Part shown: positions 11,510-21,756 of the stretch, piece by piece
Layout of the letters: every line of letters begins with the position of its first letter
How positions within the stretch are numbered: the stretch's first letter is position 1
Origin: Apoderus coryli
Lineage: Eukaryota; Arthropoda; Insecta; Coleoptera; Attelabidae
Direction: 5' to 3'
NCBI GenBank assembly: GCA_911728435.2
Contig: OU452198.1
Coordinates: forward strand, 3,162,001-3,226,000
Length of the DNA stretch: 64,000 bases
Position numbers and translations under genes: made by a program
The notes under the pieces: generated by a model
Told to the model about the DNA's origin: nothing
What the model saw: the letters and a program-made list of their open reading frames with translations, nothing else
The model's database searches: none

Positions 11510-12010
11510 CTGTTGTGGTTAATCTTCAGTCTGAACTTGAGGTATAGAGCTTTACTCTCACTGCCTTATCACAAAACATCTATTTTTGAACGGACTTTTT
11601 CGTTTAATATTTGTAACGTAATATACAGTATGTCCGCGGATTGAGTTTACGAGAGGGCCACTGTACCAATCTCTGATTATATTCATAATCAATTATTATT
11701 GTACTATAGACTACAAATCAACGATTTATTATTATTTCGTTTTTCTCAGGAGGAGCTGGATTCTATAGGCCCTGATGCGGGAGAGTTCCAAGCATAGTGT
11801 CTAGGTGGTGTTCAGGAATTTACGAGTTAGAGAGCACGTATCTAGAATAACCTATTTTTGAAGTGTCTCGTAGGACTCTGATGGTAGGTTTAGTTTTTTA
11901 ATGACGCTATGTAGTTGGTAGGGTATAATTGGATTTGTTTAATTTCCTTAGCTAGCAGGATGTATTTCTCTAGTTTTGCACTGGTTTTCTTTTGAATACT
12001 GCCTCGCCCA
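11510..12010. other. No gene
   Basis: No ORF that I can support. It probably includes diverged LINE sequence upstream of the fragment at 12011. Confidence 0.25.
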
Positions 12011-12454
12011 GGGCATGAATTCGTCAAGAGATCGCCAGCATATGCTGGTTGCCATTATTACAATCTTCTCCCCGTAGACATAAGGAGCTGCCAATCAGAG
12101 ACTGTATTTAAAAAAAAGTTAAAATTCTTTCTGACGAGCAACACATTCTACAATTTGCAAAAGTTTACTGCTGTGGCTCAATAATATAATTCTTGTATTT
12201 TCCTTTGTGTGATTTTATCTGTGTTACCTGTTGTCCAGAGTTTTTATATATACCTATTGTGTGTTTTATATTGTAGATTATATTGACGCGTTTATGTACA
12301 AAAGAATGTGAAATTATTGTTGTTCACATTATTTTAATTCAGTTTTGTATGTATCTTTCTTTGTTGTGTTATTTAAGTTTTACTTGACGTGCCAATGTAC
12401 CTACTTGTTAATGTACCAATTTATGGTTAATAAAGATATTATTATTATTATAAT
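12011..12454 (+). pseudogene. LINE C-terminal fragment with 3' UTR and ATT tail
   Basis: A 5'-truncated LINE. Codons 12011-12184 encode GHEFVKRSPAYAG, HYYNLLPVDIRSCQ and a lysine-rich end before TAA, matching the C-terminus of the LINE at 2655-4014 (HEFYKKSPHYSG, YFYNLLPEDIRVCQ). About 250 bp of 3' UTR follows and ends taataaagat(att)n at about 12430-12454, a typical microsatellite tail. It is inserted beside an opposite-strand LINE remnant. Confidence 0.75.
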
Positions 12455-12960
12455 GGAGTTTGGGATGCAGATTTCTATAAGGTAGGTGCTGTTTGTGGGT
12501 TTGTGTGTCTGTGTTGTAATGTCTATTGTGTATTATTGTTTTGTCTCTTATGATACTCCTGTTGCAGAAGAATTTTGTAGTTTTGTTTTCAAGGACATTA
12601 TCTGGTTTGTACTTGTAATATGGTGATCGGGCTTCTAACAATCCATGTTGCAGTACTAGTTCCTGGTGTATTTGTTTATGGTTTCTATTTGTTGAGTACA
12701 TAGGCAACATTTATCTGATCTTGTATTAGAGTTGTTTATTATGTTTGTTATAGTGCATTGTGTTTATTATTTGGTCTTCAATCGCTATCATAAAACCCTC
12801 GGTTTCAGATAAGGGATGCTTGTTTTTCAGTGTGGTCCTGCCGTAGGTAATTTGCATGTTTACAGTGTATGGTTTTTTGTTTCCGCATGTTTCGAGTTTC
12901 GTTTGGTCTCATTTTATTTATGTCTATGATTCGCCAACCTCTCTCGGTTCGAGGTAGGGT
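12455..12960 (-). pseudogene. Decayed LINE C-terminal region, unassigned clade
   Basis: Minus strand in several frames: TLKNKHPLSETEGFMIAIEDQ and INTMHYNKH at the right, then HKQIHQELVLQHGLLE, SPYYKYKPDNVLEN, IIRDKTI and YLIEICIPNS at the left. This order matches a LINE protein group I recognise, whose C-terminus carries a PYYKY-P-VLEN segment followed by a VDIAIPN-type block. Stops and frameshifts are frequent. The left end abuts the ATT tail of the LINE at 12011-12454. Confidence 0.55.
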
Positions 12961-13649
12961 GAATCGTTCCACTGCTGAATGAATGTGGTGGTCTTATTAT
13001 TATTATTATTTTATTTGGTTGCCGAAAACGACCGGAGCGGCCTATCTCCAGTGATGTCGATTCTCCCTCTGTCTGTACCCCCAGCTCGAGAAAGAAAATA
13101 AGTTTGTCTGAAGCGTACAGACACAGACGTCCCTACCGTCTCCGACCCCGTCAGGTGTCAGGGGAGCATGGCCGATCATTTAGTTCTCATCCACTCCATA
13201 CTCCGCATGGTTAGTGAGTGAGAATCTCAAACTCATGTGCCCTAAGCAGACGCAACGACCCGAATATGACTTCCTTCTGCAGCCTGCTGGCTAAGTTGGG
13301 TGGATGAGATGTCTTTCAGAATCACGGTTTGATAGACTACCATTACCAAATTTCATCACTTTAAATCTCTCTATGGCTGTGCAGGAACACAATACATATT
13401 CCGCCAGCTTCTGATCCTTAAGCTACAGGCAGCATTCGGTATTTTTCCGATAAGAGTAACCTGGAAAAGTGATTATTCAAACGACAGTGATGAAGCATCG
13501 AATATGAAAGGCCTGTAGCTGACTGAGCTTATTTTTGAGAGATCGATAAATTCATTCGAATGTAATAAATCTGAATGTTCCTGGTAAATGTAGTGTCACA
13601 ATCCAGGTGCCATTTGAAGCTTGCGACCAGATAAGAATAGAAGAATATA
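12961..13649. other. ATT microsatellite and GC-richer stretch, no gene
   Basis: (TTA)n at about 13000-13016 is followed by about 330 bp of GC-richer DNA (13020-13350). Read on the minus strand this would be a sequence ending aaataaaat(aat)n, like the 3' end of a LINE. No protein motif confirms that. Confidence 0.3.
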
Positions 13650-13712
13650 ATAAATTGCATGGACAACAATTTCGTTAGCAAAAGAAGCCGTAGATGCATT
13701 CAAAACTACTTA
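13650..13712 (+). pseudogene. Tiny mariner transposase scrap
   Basis: Encodes, across a frameshift, KLHGQQFR and KEAVDAFK, matching the mariner segment KLRGQRFSTPEEAVDAFR. Too short to place further. Confidence 0.35.
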
Positions 13713-13928
13713 GTGGTCCTCGTATACATAGAGCATAGAGGGGTTTTGCAGAACGAGTGTTGGTAGATGTATTTTAAAGGCAATTGGTTCCAGCTCTTCA
13801 TTTATCTAATGACCCAATTTTCACCTTGCTGGGTCAATTCTTTGTTTAGTATATCTTATTACTATTGTACCCTCAATTCCTCACAGAAGTCCAAAAAAAA
13901 AAACGATCCACACTGTAGTTAGTGGAAA

Positions 13929-14201
13929 ATGGGAAATGCTACGTCATCTACACTACCATTTGTTTTATTCCGACATACAGAGAAAACACAACGAGATTTA
14001 ACAGTTTCCATGCGAGTATTTTTCTTCTTTTTATGTGTGACTATTATTTACATGGCGTTTCTTCTCTATGCCACGATGCTTGTTCTTTCTTTCACTCTTT
14101 TTCTTTTTGAGTTTTGTTGTATTCCAGCCGGGCGGGAGTGTATGTTATTTGTTAGTGTTGCTGGAGCCATTTTTACCGATTCATACACTTCACTGCAGAA
14201 G
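13929..14201 (+). CDS. Candidate first exon of a small membrane protein
   Basis: ATG in a good context (gaaaATGGG) opens about 91 codons. The peptide starts MGNATSS, which fits an N-myristoylation signal, and continues with two strongly hydrophobic stretches (MRVFFFFLCVTIIYMAFLLYA and the following MLVLSFTLFLF) and a Cys-containing segment, ending SYTSLQK. The sequence CAGAAG|GTAACA at 14196-14207 could be a 5' splice site; reading on for 34 more codons gives unremarkable AT-rich sequence. No family recognised and no other exon identified, so this may be fortuitous. Confidence 0.3.
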
Positions 14202-14309
14202 GTAACATATTATATGACTCTGAAGATTGTATACCAAGTTGCTAAAATATCAAAAATTTATAAATGTGATATTGATAATGTCAACAAATGTAAGAATAAA
14301 TAAAATATA

Positions 14310-15464
14310 GCAAATGCTTTTACTACATATTTTTGAAGCAAAACCTTCAGAGCATTTACTTCATTGTTAAAGTAAAAGCATTGGCTTTTGTTAGAAGCAA
14401 AAGCTACAACAAATATGAATAAAAGCACCATCTAGATTGTGAATTATGTTTCTAAAATCAAATTAGAACAGAGAAATATTACAAAACACGAATAGAAACA
14501 TTACCATAATTACAGACAGCTCTCCCGTTTTAATGAAGAGAATTTTCATTGATTAGCGCAGTGTAGATGTAGAATAGTCTGGATCAACTCATGACAGCAG
14601 GTGAGAGATACGGCACAGAACCAGGTTTAATGACTTGTTAGAGAATAGCATTTGCTGCGGAGCGTGCAGGATTTGCTACAGACGAAGAGCAATACATCGT
14701 TATTAATTGAATGCGAAGCAAAAGTCTACTACTTTTTACTTGAAGCAATTGCTTCTGTTTTATTCGTCAGGAACAATATGCACAGAAGAACTCTAAAATG
14801 AAAATGACACAACTTTGGAACTATACGACAAAATCTAATTCGGCGTTTTTCACAAATCACCCTGTATCTCAGAAACTAAGAAGAATTTGAGAACATTGTA
14901 AACAGATCCTGAATAGGGATCAAAAACGCAACTTTTCTCTAATTTAACTGACCTCGTATCTCTTAAGGTTTCTGAGATAGCAATAGTGGTATCACTTGAT
15001 CCACTAAATTAGGTGATTTTTAAAGAATACACCATGTATTTGCGGACACAAATTCTTTTTGGAGCTTGAAAAATAAATCCAAGAAAATGAATCGTATTTA
15101 TATACGCTCAAATGTACCTTTACGAGTGATATTTCTGTGTATAACATTTTAACAATATTTATTGTATGCCGACGTATAGGTAATACCTTACTAACGATGT
15201 TTGTTGTACATAAGAATACGCGCACAAACTTGTTAGGAAAGAAACATGGTAATAGTAAGTATATCCACTTAAATTGCCTTGACTCAAAAAAAGAGTCAAC
15301 AAAATACAGAAGGACTTTCATTGCGAATATGAACAATAAACATCAACCCAACAAAACGAATGGTTAAATATGTAAATTCATCATAATTTTGTAAATATTC
15401 GCCTTTATGAATACACTATTATATCTGTTCGACCCATAAGGTCCAATTTGCTTTAAAAATCTTC
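14310..15464. other. No recognisable gene
   Basis: AT-rich intergenic DNA. The ORFs at 15004-15367 overlap on opposite strands and show no motifs. Confidence 0.3.
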
Positions 15465-15600
15465 AAAACATGGCTTATCAATGCATCTACGGCTTCTTCT
15501 GCCCACGAAAATCGTTTCGGAACAAAAAGAAATCATTTGACGCCAAATCAAACCTGTATGGCTGATGACCCATCAAATAAGCTCATTAGTTACTCAACTA
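15465..15600 (-). pseudogene. Mariner transposase C-terminal relic
   Basis: Minus strand encodes HQPYRFDLASNDFFLFRNDF and then GQKKP*MH, corresponding to the mariner block SPDLAPNDFFLFPYVKNKL and the following GQRF segment. It includes the third catalytic Asp position (FDLASND) but has stops and is isolated. Confidence 0.55.
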
Positions 15601-17609
15601 AATGGTCTTAAAATTGAGGAATTTTCTAGTCCATTTCTGTAATTGATAAACAATTCGAGGTCCTGGCTATCCAAAGAAGCTGCTCTGAATGAAACAGATG
15701 CATGATCAACTTTGATTTACCGAACACAGATTTACATGGAAACAACAACAACAAAAGAAGACAATGTGAGCATAGTAGCATAAGAATTAAAACCAAAAAT
15801 TAAAACCGAGCACGGTTTTTGTCCGATATTTAGAAAACTGCTTGCGATATTGAGAAACAAAACATGTTTTGTATAAAAAGTTTGGTGATACATTTTATAT
15901 CGAAGGTTACGTCAGCCGCTTGTCTTGACAGATTCCCGAATTCTGGAGATCTAATTTAGGAGGACTGTTTTGTATTATTAACGTATCAGAAAAAATTAGC
16001 CAAAGGCCTTCAAACTGATCATGCACCATCTTGTTGAAACCATCTAATTGTTAGATCTTTCCATCCACTTTATAGGCAATATTTATGAGCAAGATCTGAG
16101 TGAGTTGTCATCGTTCCAAATAGGGCTTAGCTCTTGTTAATGAAGCCATTAACTACTGAACTGAAATTTCCCGATTTTCTTAATCTTATCGCTAGCCTCT
16201 TTCACCCCTAGAATTCCACATACAAGCCGTGTGCCTAAAATTCTGCATCAACTGAATCCTGTTCTCAGCAATTTTAGTCAAACAAGGACCATAATAATAT
16301 AACCCCTAGCTGATTGTGTTATCATGCTATCTCGCCACGCGACAACTTGTGTTTATGTTTCACTTGCATTTAGTTTAAAAACATATTAGATACTGTCATT
16401 TCGTAATATAAATTTTACGGTTATACAAATAGTTGTTATAAACGTAAAATTATCTAGTATTCATCTTTATTTTTACTTATTACTCGCCTTTGGGGTAGCG
16501 AAAAAAATGTTTAGAGCAAGTGTACCGCTTATTGGGACAACATTTTGCAGCACACACATGTCCTCACTGATTGTTCGTGGTATTAATCACAAGACACGTT
16601 AATAAAAATAAAATCCTTTTAATTCTCAAAAACACTATACCAAAAACACAGAATTAGATAACAAACACAATATTTATTTATCTTGTACACGCCGACAATG
16701 AACTATATATTGAACACAGGAGTGAACGGATCTATCTACGTCTATGCGATTATTGTGACGTTTTAACCCATAATGGCTGCATGCGCGACGGGATGCGCAG
16801 GACGCCTCGCAAGCGGAGAGTCAGAATACTGTATTATTTATTATACTGTGGTATGACGACGAAAGTCGAATATTGAGATAACAAGAAAAGAAACTTTTTG
16901 AAAGAAATATAGTCATATTATAATGAACACTGCGGACATTATCAAATATCAAAAGCGGCTAAAGCCAATTCCTATTGAGGGATCATTCAGACGTCTTATG
17001 CTATTAAAACACCAACTGTTTTTATTAAAAAAAACTCTAGAGTCACTGCCTATACGCTTATTGCATAATTTCAAACGCGTTTCTTTATAAATCTATGGTA
17101 ATCAAAACATGTCCAAATAGTATTTATACATACCAAGACAGTTGGCAAATGCTTCCGACACTTATAAGCCATTATTTAGCATCTAGTCTTATATGTAGAT
17201 AGTTGCATAAGTGGTGAGTAAGAGCGTCTCTGAGTAACAGAAGACAACAACTTCCACCAAACCACCACACGCCCTATCTGCATATTGCATATTATTAGAT
17301 GGGGAGTAATACTATTCCTGCTCTCGTTTGGATACATGCATATATACATCATACAACTAGTAGGTATAGGGTATATTATATCCCGCTCTGCTAAATATTC
17401 CGAGTGAATACATATTCTACGTGCCGTTTTGCTTATGGAAGATAGACAAATAATCGATGTATTTTCGACTGAAATAAATTAGAAAATTTACGATATTGTT
17501 TTTGTGTTCGCCTCGTCTGATTTCACGAATATTGTGTTTTGTTTCTTTTGTTCTCTGTCATACGACAAAAATTTCGATCTCCTTAATAGTTGAAAATCAA
17601 CTAATAATG
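15601..17609. other. No recognisable gene
   Basis: About 2 kb of AT-rich DNA without a supported ORF or repeat. Confidence 0.3.
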
Positions 17610-17880
17610 TACGAGGGTTGCCTTTTATATTTCGGGATTTGGCAACCCTGGTGTTGCAATCTGGCAACTGACAGCGCTATCGTAAAGTTGGACATTTTTG
17701 AGGTTATACGTACTCAGAATGTTTTGACAACTCTTAATAAACAAGTGCATATACTTTAAGGACTCGTTTGGGATGATACTGTACTGTAGAATACTTAACA
17801 AAGACAGGATGCTATTTTTGTTATTTACAGTAACTCAAAAGATTCATCTCGACCCGAAAATGGAATTAAATCGTGAACAT

Positions 17881-18373
17881 TCGTCCTGCTCTATGTCAAT
17901 GATCTGCCAGCAAATATCACGAATGGTCATGTCTATATGTACGCTGACGACACCACGATTTTGCTGTCTGACAAAAATCTCGAGACACTGAAACATAAAA
18001 TTAATCAAACCCTCAATGAATTTCACCCATGGTGTCGGAAAAACTGCCTAATGATAAACTATAATAAAACAAAGACCCTAATCTTCAGTAGACATATAAC
18101 ACAAAATTTTAATGTAAACTTCGAAAACAATCAGTTAGCTTTTTCAGATTCAGCTAGCTTATTGGGAGTGATAATGGATCCGACGTTGAGCCGGGCGGAA
18201 CATGTTGAGAGATTATGTGGCAAATTAACTAAAAACTTATTTGTGTTACATTCCTTGAAGAGGTTTATGTGCGTGAAGTCGTTGCTCTCGGTTTACTATG
18301 CTATGATTTACTCAGCAATTGCATGTAATATAGTGGTCTGGGGTAGGTGCACTGAAGCTCTCAGAATTTTCAT
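17881..18373 (+). pseudogene. LINE reverse transcriptase fragment inside mariner
   Basis: Encodes LLYVNDLPANITNGHVY, then MYADDTTILLSDKNLET (catalytic YADD), HPWCRKNCLMINYNKTKTL, SLLGVIMDPTLSRAEHVERL and SVYYAMIYSAIACNIVVWG without a stop. It corresponds to the RT palm-to-thumb region of the LINE at 2655-4014 (LYLYADDTTILLFDKD). Both ends are inside conserved protein sequence and there is no LINE tail, so it is not a normal 5'-truncated LINE insertion but an internal piece. Confidence 0.8.
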
Positions 18374-18584
18374 GCCGTCCCATCCATTTTTGAGCACCCA
18401 AAACATCGATTTGATGAGTCATCCGCCGTATAGTCCTGACTTTGCACCGAATCACTTCTTTTTATTCCCGTACGTAAAAAACAACCTGAGAGGGCATGTT
18501 TTGGAGATACCTCAATCAGAGTGGTTTCGACAATTGGTTCAAACGCATGCAAAAGTGCATAGATCTTCATGGGGAATATTTTGA
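18374..18584 (+). pseudogene. Mariner transposase C-terminus fused in frame to LINE
   Basis: Continues the open frame from the LINE piece: LSTQNIDLMSHPPYSPDF, APNHFFLFPYVKNNLRG, HVLEIPQSEWFRQL and a terminal RSSWGIF before TGA. The last catalytic block of DD34D mariner (YSPDxAPxDFFLF) is present with D to H at the second position, and about 15 residues after NNLRG are deleted compared with the copy at 62889. The whole ORF 17937-18584 (215 codons) is a LINE-mariner chimera. Confidence 0.75.
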
Positions 18585-18626
18585 AAAACAATAAAGTGAT
18601 TTTCGATGGTTCATATTTTGTTTTTC

Positions 18627-19085
18627 TAAGTAAGTAAAGTAAGTAAGTAAAAATTAAATGTCTTGTTTGGAGTCGGATAAAACATCAAACGACGTCTACA
18701 AAGTTGTTTTAAGGTCGTATTAGAAACGTAGTTACGTTGCAGTATATATACGTCCTCGTTGGAACGTATTAGGAACGTACGTTTTCAGTCCATGGAATGA
18801 CCAACGTCTTGTTGAGGATGCAAAGACAGAGTGATTCACGTTTACAACATTATTTGTTGAATGTGTCTCATTTACGACGTTCCATGGACGTACAAATTAC
18901 GTTTGGGGTTATATGAATGTCAAGTACGAAAGTATGAATTTCAGATGAATAATAAAGCATACTAAGCGGGATGTATTTCGTTCCAAAGGCGTACAACAGG
19001 ATGTCCTCGGTAAGACGTATTCGGGATGTTCTAGGGACCTTCATTAAACGTTAGTAAACGACGTATACAAAGATGTTTTAAGGTC
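18627..19085. repeat. aagt microsatellite and direct repeat inside composite mariner
   Basis: Begins with (aagt)n at 18627-18650. The block aacgacgt-tacaaag-tgttttaaggtcg occurs at about 18690 and again at about 19053 in the same orientation. Many short variants of aacgta(c/t) lie between the two. Looks like a separate non-coding insertion adjacent to the coding fragment at 19125. Confidence 0.45.
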
Positions 19086-19124
19086 GCATGTGTCTGTACT
19101 TGTAATCACAAATGAAAAAAAAAA

Positions 19125-19780
19125 TTACCGTAGATTTTCTTCACTTGATCCATCTCCAAGAGCCTTGTCGATTAAGACGTTACTCTTGGGTTTAGTACAG
19201 TTGTCAATGACCACATCGTGGCTCCTCTGGTTTCGATTAATTGACGGGAACAACACCAAATTGACCAGATCCTTGTTCAAATCAACATTAGCTTGAATTT
19301 GTTGTTCATATTGAATTAACAATTTTTGTAAAAGTGCCACTTTCAATTTGAATCCATACAGAAATTCCGTGATGTCTACTAAAAGGGGTTCAATAATATC
19401 AGGATAGGAGTGGCGATAGGACAGCTTCCAGTTGTGAATTACATTTTCGTAACTTGGGATTTTAGATTGGAATTGGGCTAGGGTGTTGAGGAAATATTGG
19501 AAATCGATAGATTCCTTTGTGACTAATGCACCGATCAGGTTGAGAATGTGATAGTTGATTTTTGATATCGTGGGTAGGACTTGTTCTGGAGATAAAATAG
19601 TGTTAAAGGCATGTCGGATATCCAGAAAATTAATTAGAATTAGATTCATTGATAGAAGATTTCTCCTTATTTAGGGTTTTCAGCATCTTCAACGTTAATG
19701 GGGTGTTAAAAATGGGAGCAACAATATTTTTTGACTCTGGTCGAGATAACATCAACACATGCGAGTTTGACGTGAAAAAG
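19125..19780 (-). pseudogene. Captured coding fragment, possibly host-derived
   Basis: The minus-strand ORF 19125-19649 encodes 174 residues including HAFNTILSPEQVLPTISKI, NYHILNLIGALVTKESIDF, YPDIIEPLLVDITEFLYGFK and LNKDLVNLVLFPSINRNQR. Upstream, in a frame offset by an indel near 19625, translation continues back to about 19780 (FTSNSHVLMLSRPESKNIV, LKMLKTLNKEKSS). It has no transposon motif and looks like an alpha-helical piece of a large cellular protein. The segment YPDIIEPLLVDITEFLYGF weakly recalls midasin (MDN1), from memory only. It sits between mariner ends, so it was probably picked up or inserted. Confidence 0.4.
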
Positions 19781-19832
19781 AATCTCCGCATCCTATTTGT
19801 CTAATCCCGAAATATAAAAGGCAACCCTCATA

Positions 19833-20309
19833 TACGAAACTATTGCAAAATTATTTTGCAGAATAACCGTTCGCTTCTCTCTGTATAGAATAAGTTTTTG
19901 TTTCCTCATTGCCACTGAATGTATCATATTTTGCTTTGAGCTGTGTAGGCGTCCAAACGTCTGCCAAGACATGCCAGATTTTATCCCAGAATATTTCCAA
20001 CGCGATTCTATCTATAACTCACTGCCTCCTTTTTTATTCTTATCTGTTTATTTTCTGCTCCAACACACTAAATGAAACCATCAACACTCACGGGACATGT
20101 GTGTATATCATTGTATACTTCGCTCATGCCAAATAAAATTATGAATTATAACCGGATACTCCACTAACAGCTGTCGTCTAGATATAAAACGATTTAGTAA
20201 TGGGATAAATTAATCCTCAATGAGACAAAGTTTTATTTTTGGATTTTTTCATAAAAATGTAAGTAACTATTATATAGTTCAACTAATGCTCTACGACGGG
20301 TATGTTTAT
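19833..20309. other. No gene
   Basis: AT-rich DNA. The ORF 19909-20136 shows no recognisable motif. Confidence 0.3.
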
Positions 20310-20376
20310 TGACCCAGTCTCTGCGGAGGAAGTTTTTAACTAAATAAAAAATCAACGGGTCCGGATGAATTTCCTA
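20310..20376 (+). pseudogene. RT linker scrap interrupted by palindrome
   Basis: Encodes DPVSAEEVF and, in a shifted frame, NKKSTGPDEFP, the conserved segment just before LINE reverse transcriptases (K-S-x-G-P-D). The sequence stops at the start of the palindromic transposon at 20377 and I could not find its continuation beyond 22922. Confidence 0.4.
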
Positions 20377-21519
20377 TACAGGGTTATTCACGCCATTCGA
20401 CACGGAATAGTGTGGCTAAACTATTCAATTTCCTAAAAGTTTTATTCATGGGTTCGATAAAAATGATTTATGGCTGCATTTTAAAAATATTGTGAATCTA
20501 TACAGGGTGTCCCAAATATAAGAAATGAACCATAGTTGTGTTTTTTTAAATGAAATGCTCTGTATATGAATATATTTTTAGATTACCCGTTTAAAATAAA
20601 CCTAACTTTCATTAAAGTAGATCTCACCTAAACTTGACAGTTTTTTAAATATTTTAATTTTTATAAAAATATAGTCATAGTTGAAAAAATTCAAACCTAT
20701 TTGTTTAGTTTTATTTTATTATATGAAAAATTATAAATATTGGCAACATTGCAATTCTTGTATTGTGCTATTAGTGTATATTGTGTTGTATAACCTGAAA
20801 GAGCAAAAGAAAAGAAAAGGACTTGTGTGCGCTCTATTTTGTTTTGTCTAATCATTTTTTATCCCACTCACTTTCGTGTAGTAAGCATCTCAATATATTA
20901 TATTATGTTAATTGTTTTATTCAAAAAAGTCGTTTTAATTAGTATTAACTACAAAAAGGATGATTCAAACTGATCACATAACGTTAAAAGTGAAAAATAC
21001 AGTCCACTACAAAAAATCCAACACTATTCGTTTGTTCTTTTTAAGCCAGTTTGGGCTAATAAATATACTCACTCATCACTTGTTACGCCAAATATAAAAA
21101 ACCCCCAATACTAAATACAGGGTGTCCAGTAATATAAGTTATATGTACGTAAAGTTTAATTCGAAATAACTGGTTTATTTCAAATGGAACACCCTGTATA
21201 TGAGGTAAAACTTAGATACACAAAGCAATTCTCTGTCACATACTTTCATAGGAAAGTATTTGACAGAGGGATCACTCTTGCCGTTTTCGTGGAAAATGCA
21301 CATATTCATAATATTAGGCGAATTTTTAATTGAACCTGTTAATTTCATGTAGACCACCCTGAATTTGTTGATGATGAAGGTTTTTCTATAGATATGTATA
21401 TTTTTAATTTTGCATGGAAAAAGCACATATTGGTAGTAATAGGAAAAATTTTTCAAAATTATAATATTTGTCAAGTCAGCCATGAGAATTTCACAAACCA
21501 TATATTTAAACAATAATAT

Positions 21520-21756
21520 AATAAATAAATAAATACATTTTTAAATTAAATTAAATAACAAGATATACATAAATACTGATAAATTTTATAATAAATTACA
21601 TGAATAAAAGGCGTCTGCTCCACAAAATCCAAATATATTATCTTGAATCTTCCTTACATTAGGTTAAAGTTACCATACATGTTTCGGAACAACAATTGTT
21701 CCATCATCAGTGGCTTTTTATAAAACTTAGTAGTTGAAGTGGTCAAAACAAACAAA
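21520..21756 (-). mobile_element. PLE-like terminal fragment with hammerhead, in the loop
   Basis: A segment flanked by tttaaacaat at about 21505 and 21757 (possible target duplication). On the minus strand it contains a hammerhead motif and, about 80 nt downstream, ttttgtggagcagacgcctttt, a sequence shared in diverged form with the hammerhead elements at 50.9 kb (ttttgtggagattagactttt) and 37.4 kb (tagtagacgacttttattt). No RT or GIY-YIG coding sequence is present. Confidence 0.5.
21671..21714 (-). ncRNA. Hammerhead ribozyme motif
   Basis: On the minus strand: stem I strand GCCA, core CUGAUGA (21704-21710), stem II GGAAC/GUUCC, core GAAAC (21681-21685), short self-complementary ACAUGU, then UGGU, which pairs with GCCA. 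The predicted cleavage is after GUA. The short palindromic stem III suggests activity as a dimer, as described for Penelope-associated type I hammerheads. Confidence 0.7.

Larger units (their letters stand above)
17610..19832 (+). mobile_element. Composite mariner carrying LINE and gene-like fragments
   Basis: The left end tacgagggttgccttttata (17610) and the right end tataaaaggcaaccctcata (about 19813-19832) are inverted copies of each other and match the end of the mariner at 62819. Inside the left end are 250 bp of mariner leader and the transposase start codon (17860, MELNREH). The transposase is then replaced by LINE RT sequence (17881-18373), resumes near its C-terminus (18374-18584), and its 3' UTR is split by about 1.17 kb (18627-19797) containing repeats and a coding fragment. 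The mariner trailer resumes at 19798 with tctaatcccgaaatata. This is a non-autonomous, Pack-type arrangement; whether it ever moved as a unit is unknown. Confidence 0.75.

Noticed and set aside
15004..15367. Opposite-strand ORFs of 110 and 76 codons
   Set aside because: They overlap each other, have low-complexity composition and match nothing I recognise.
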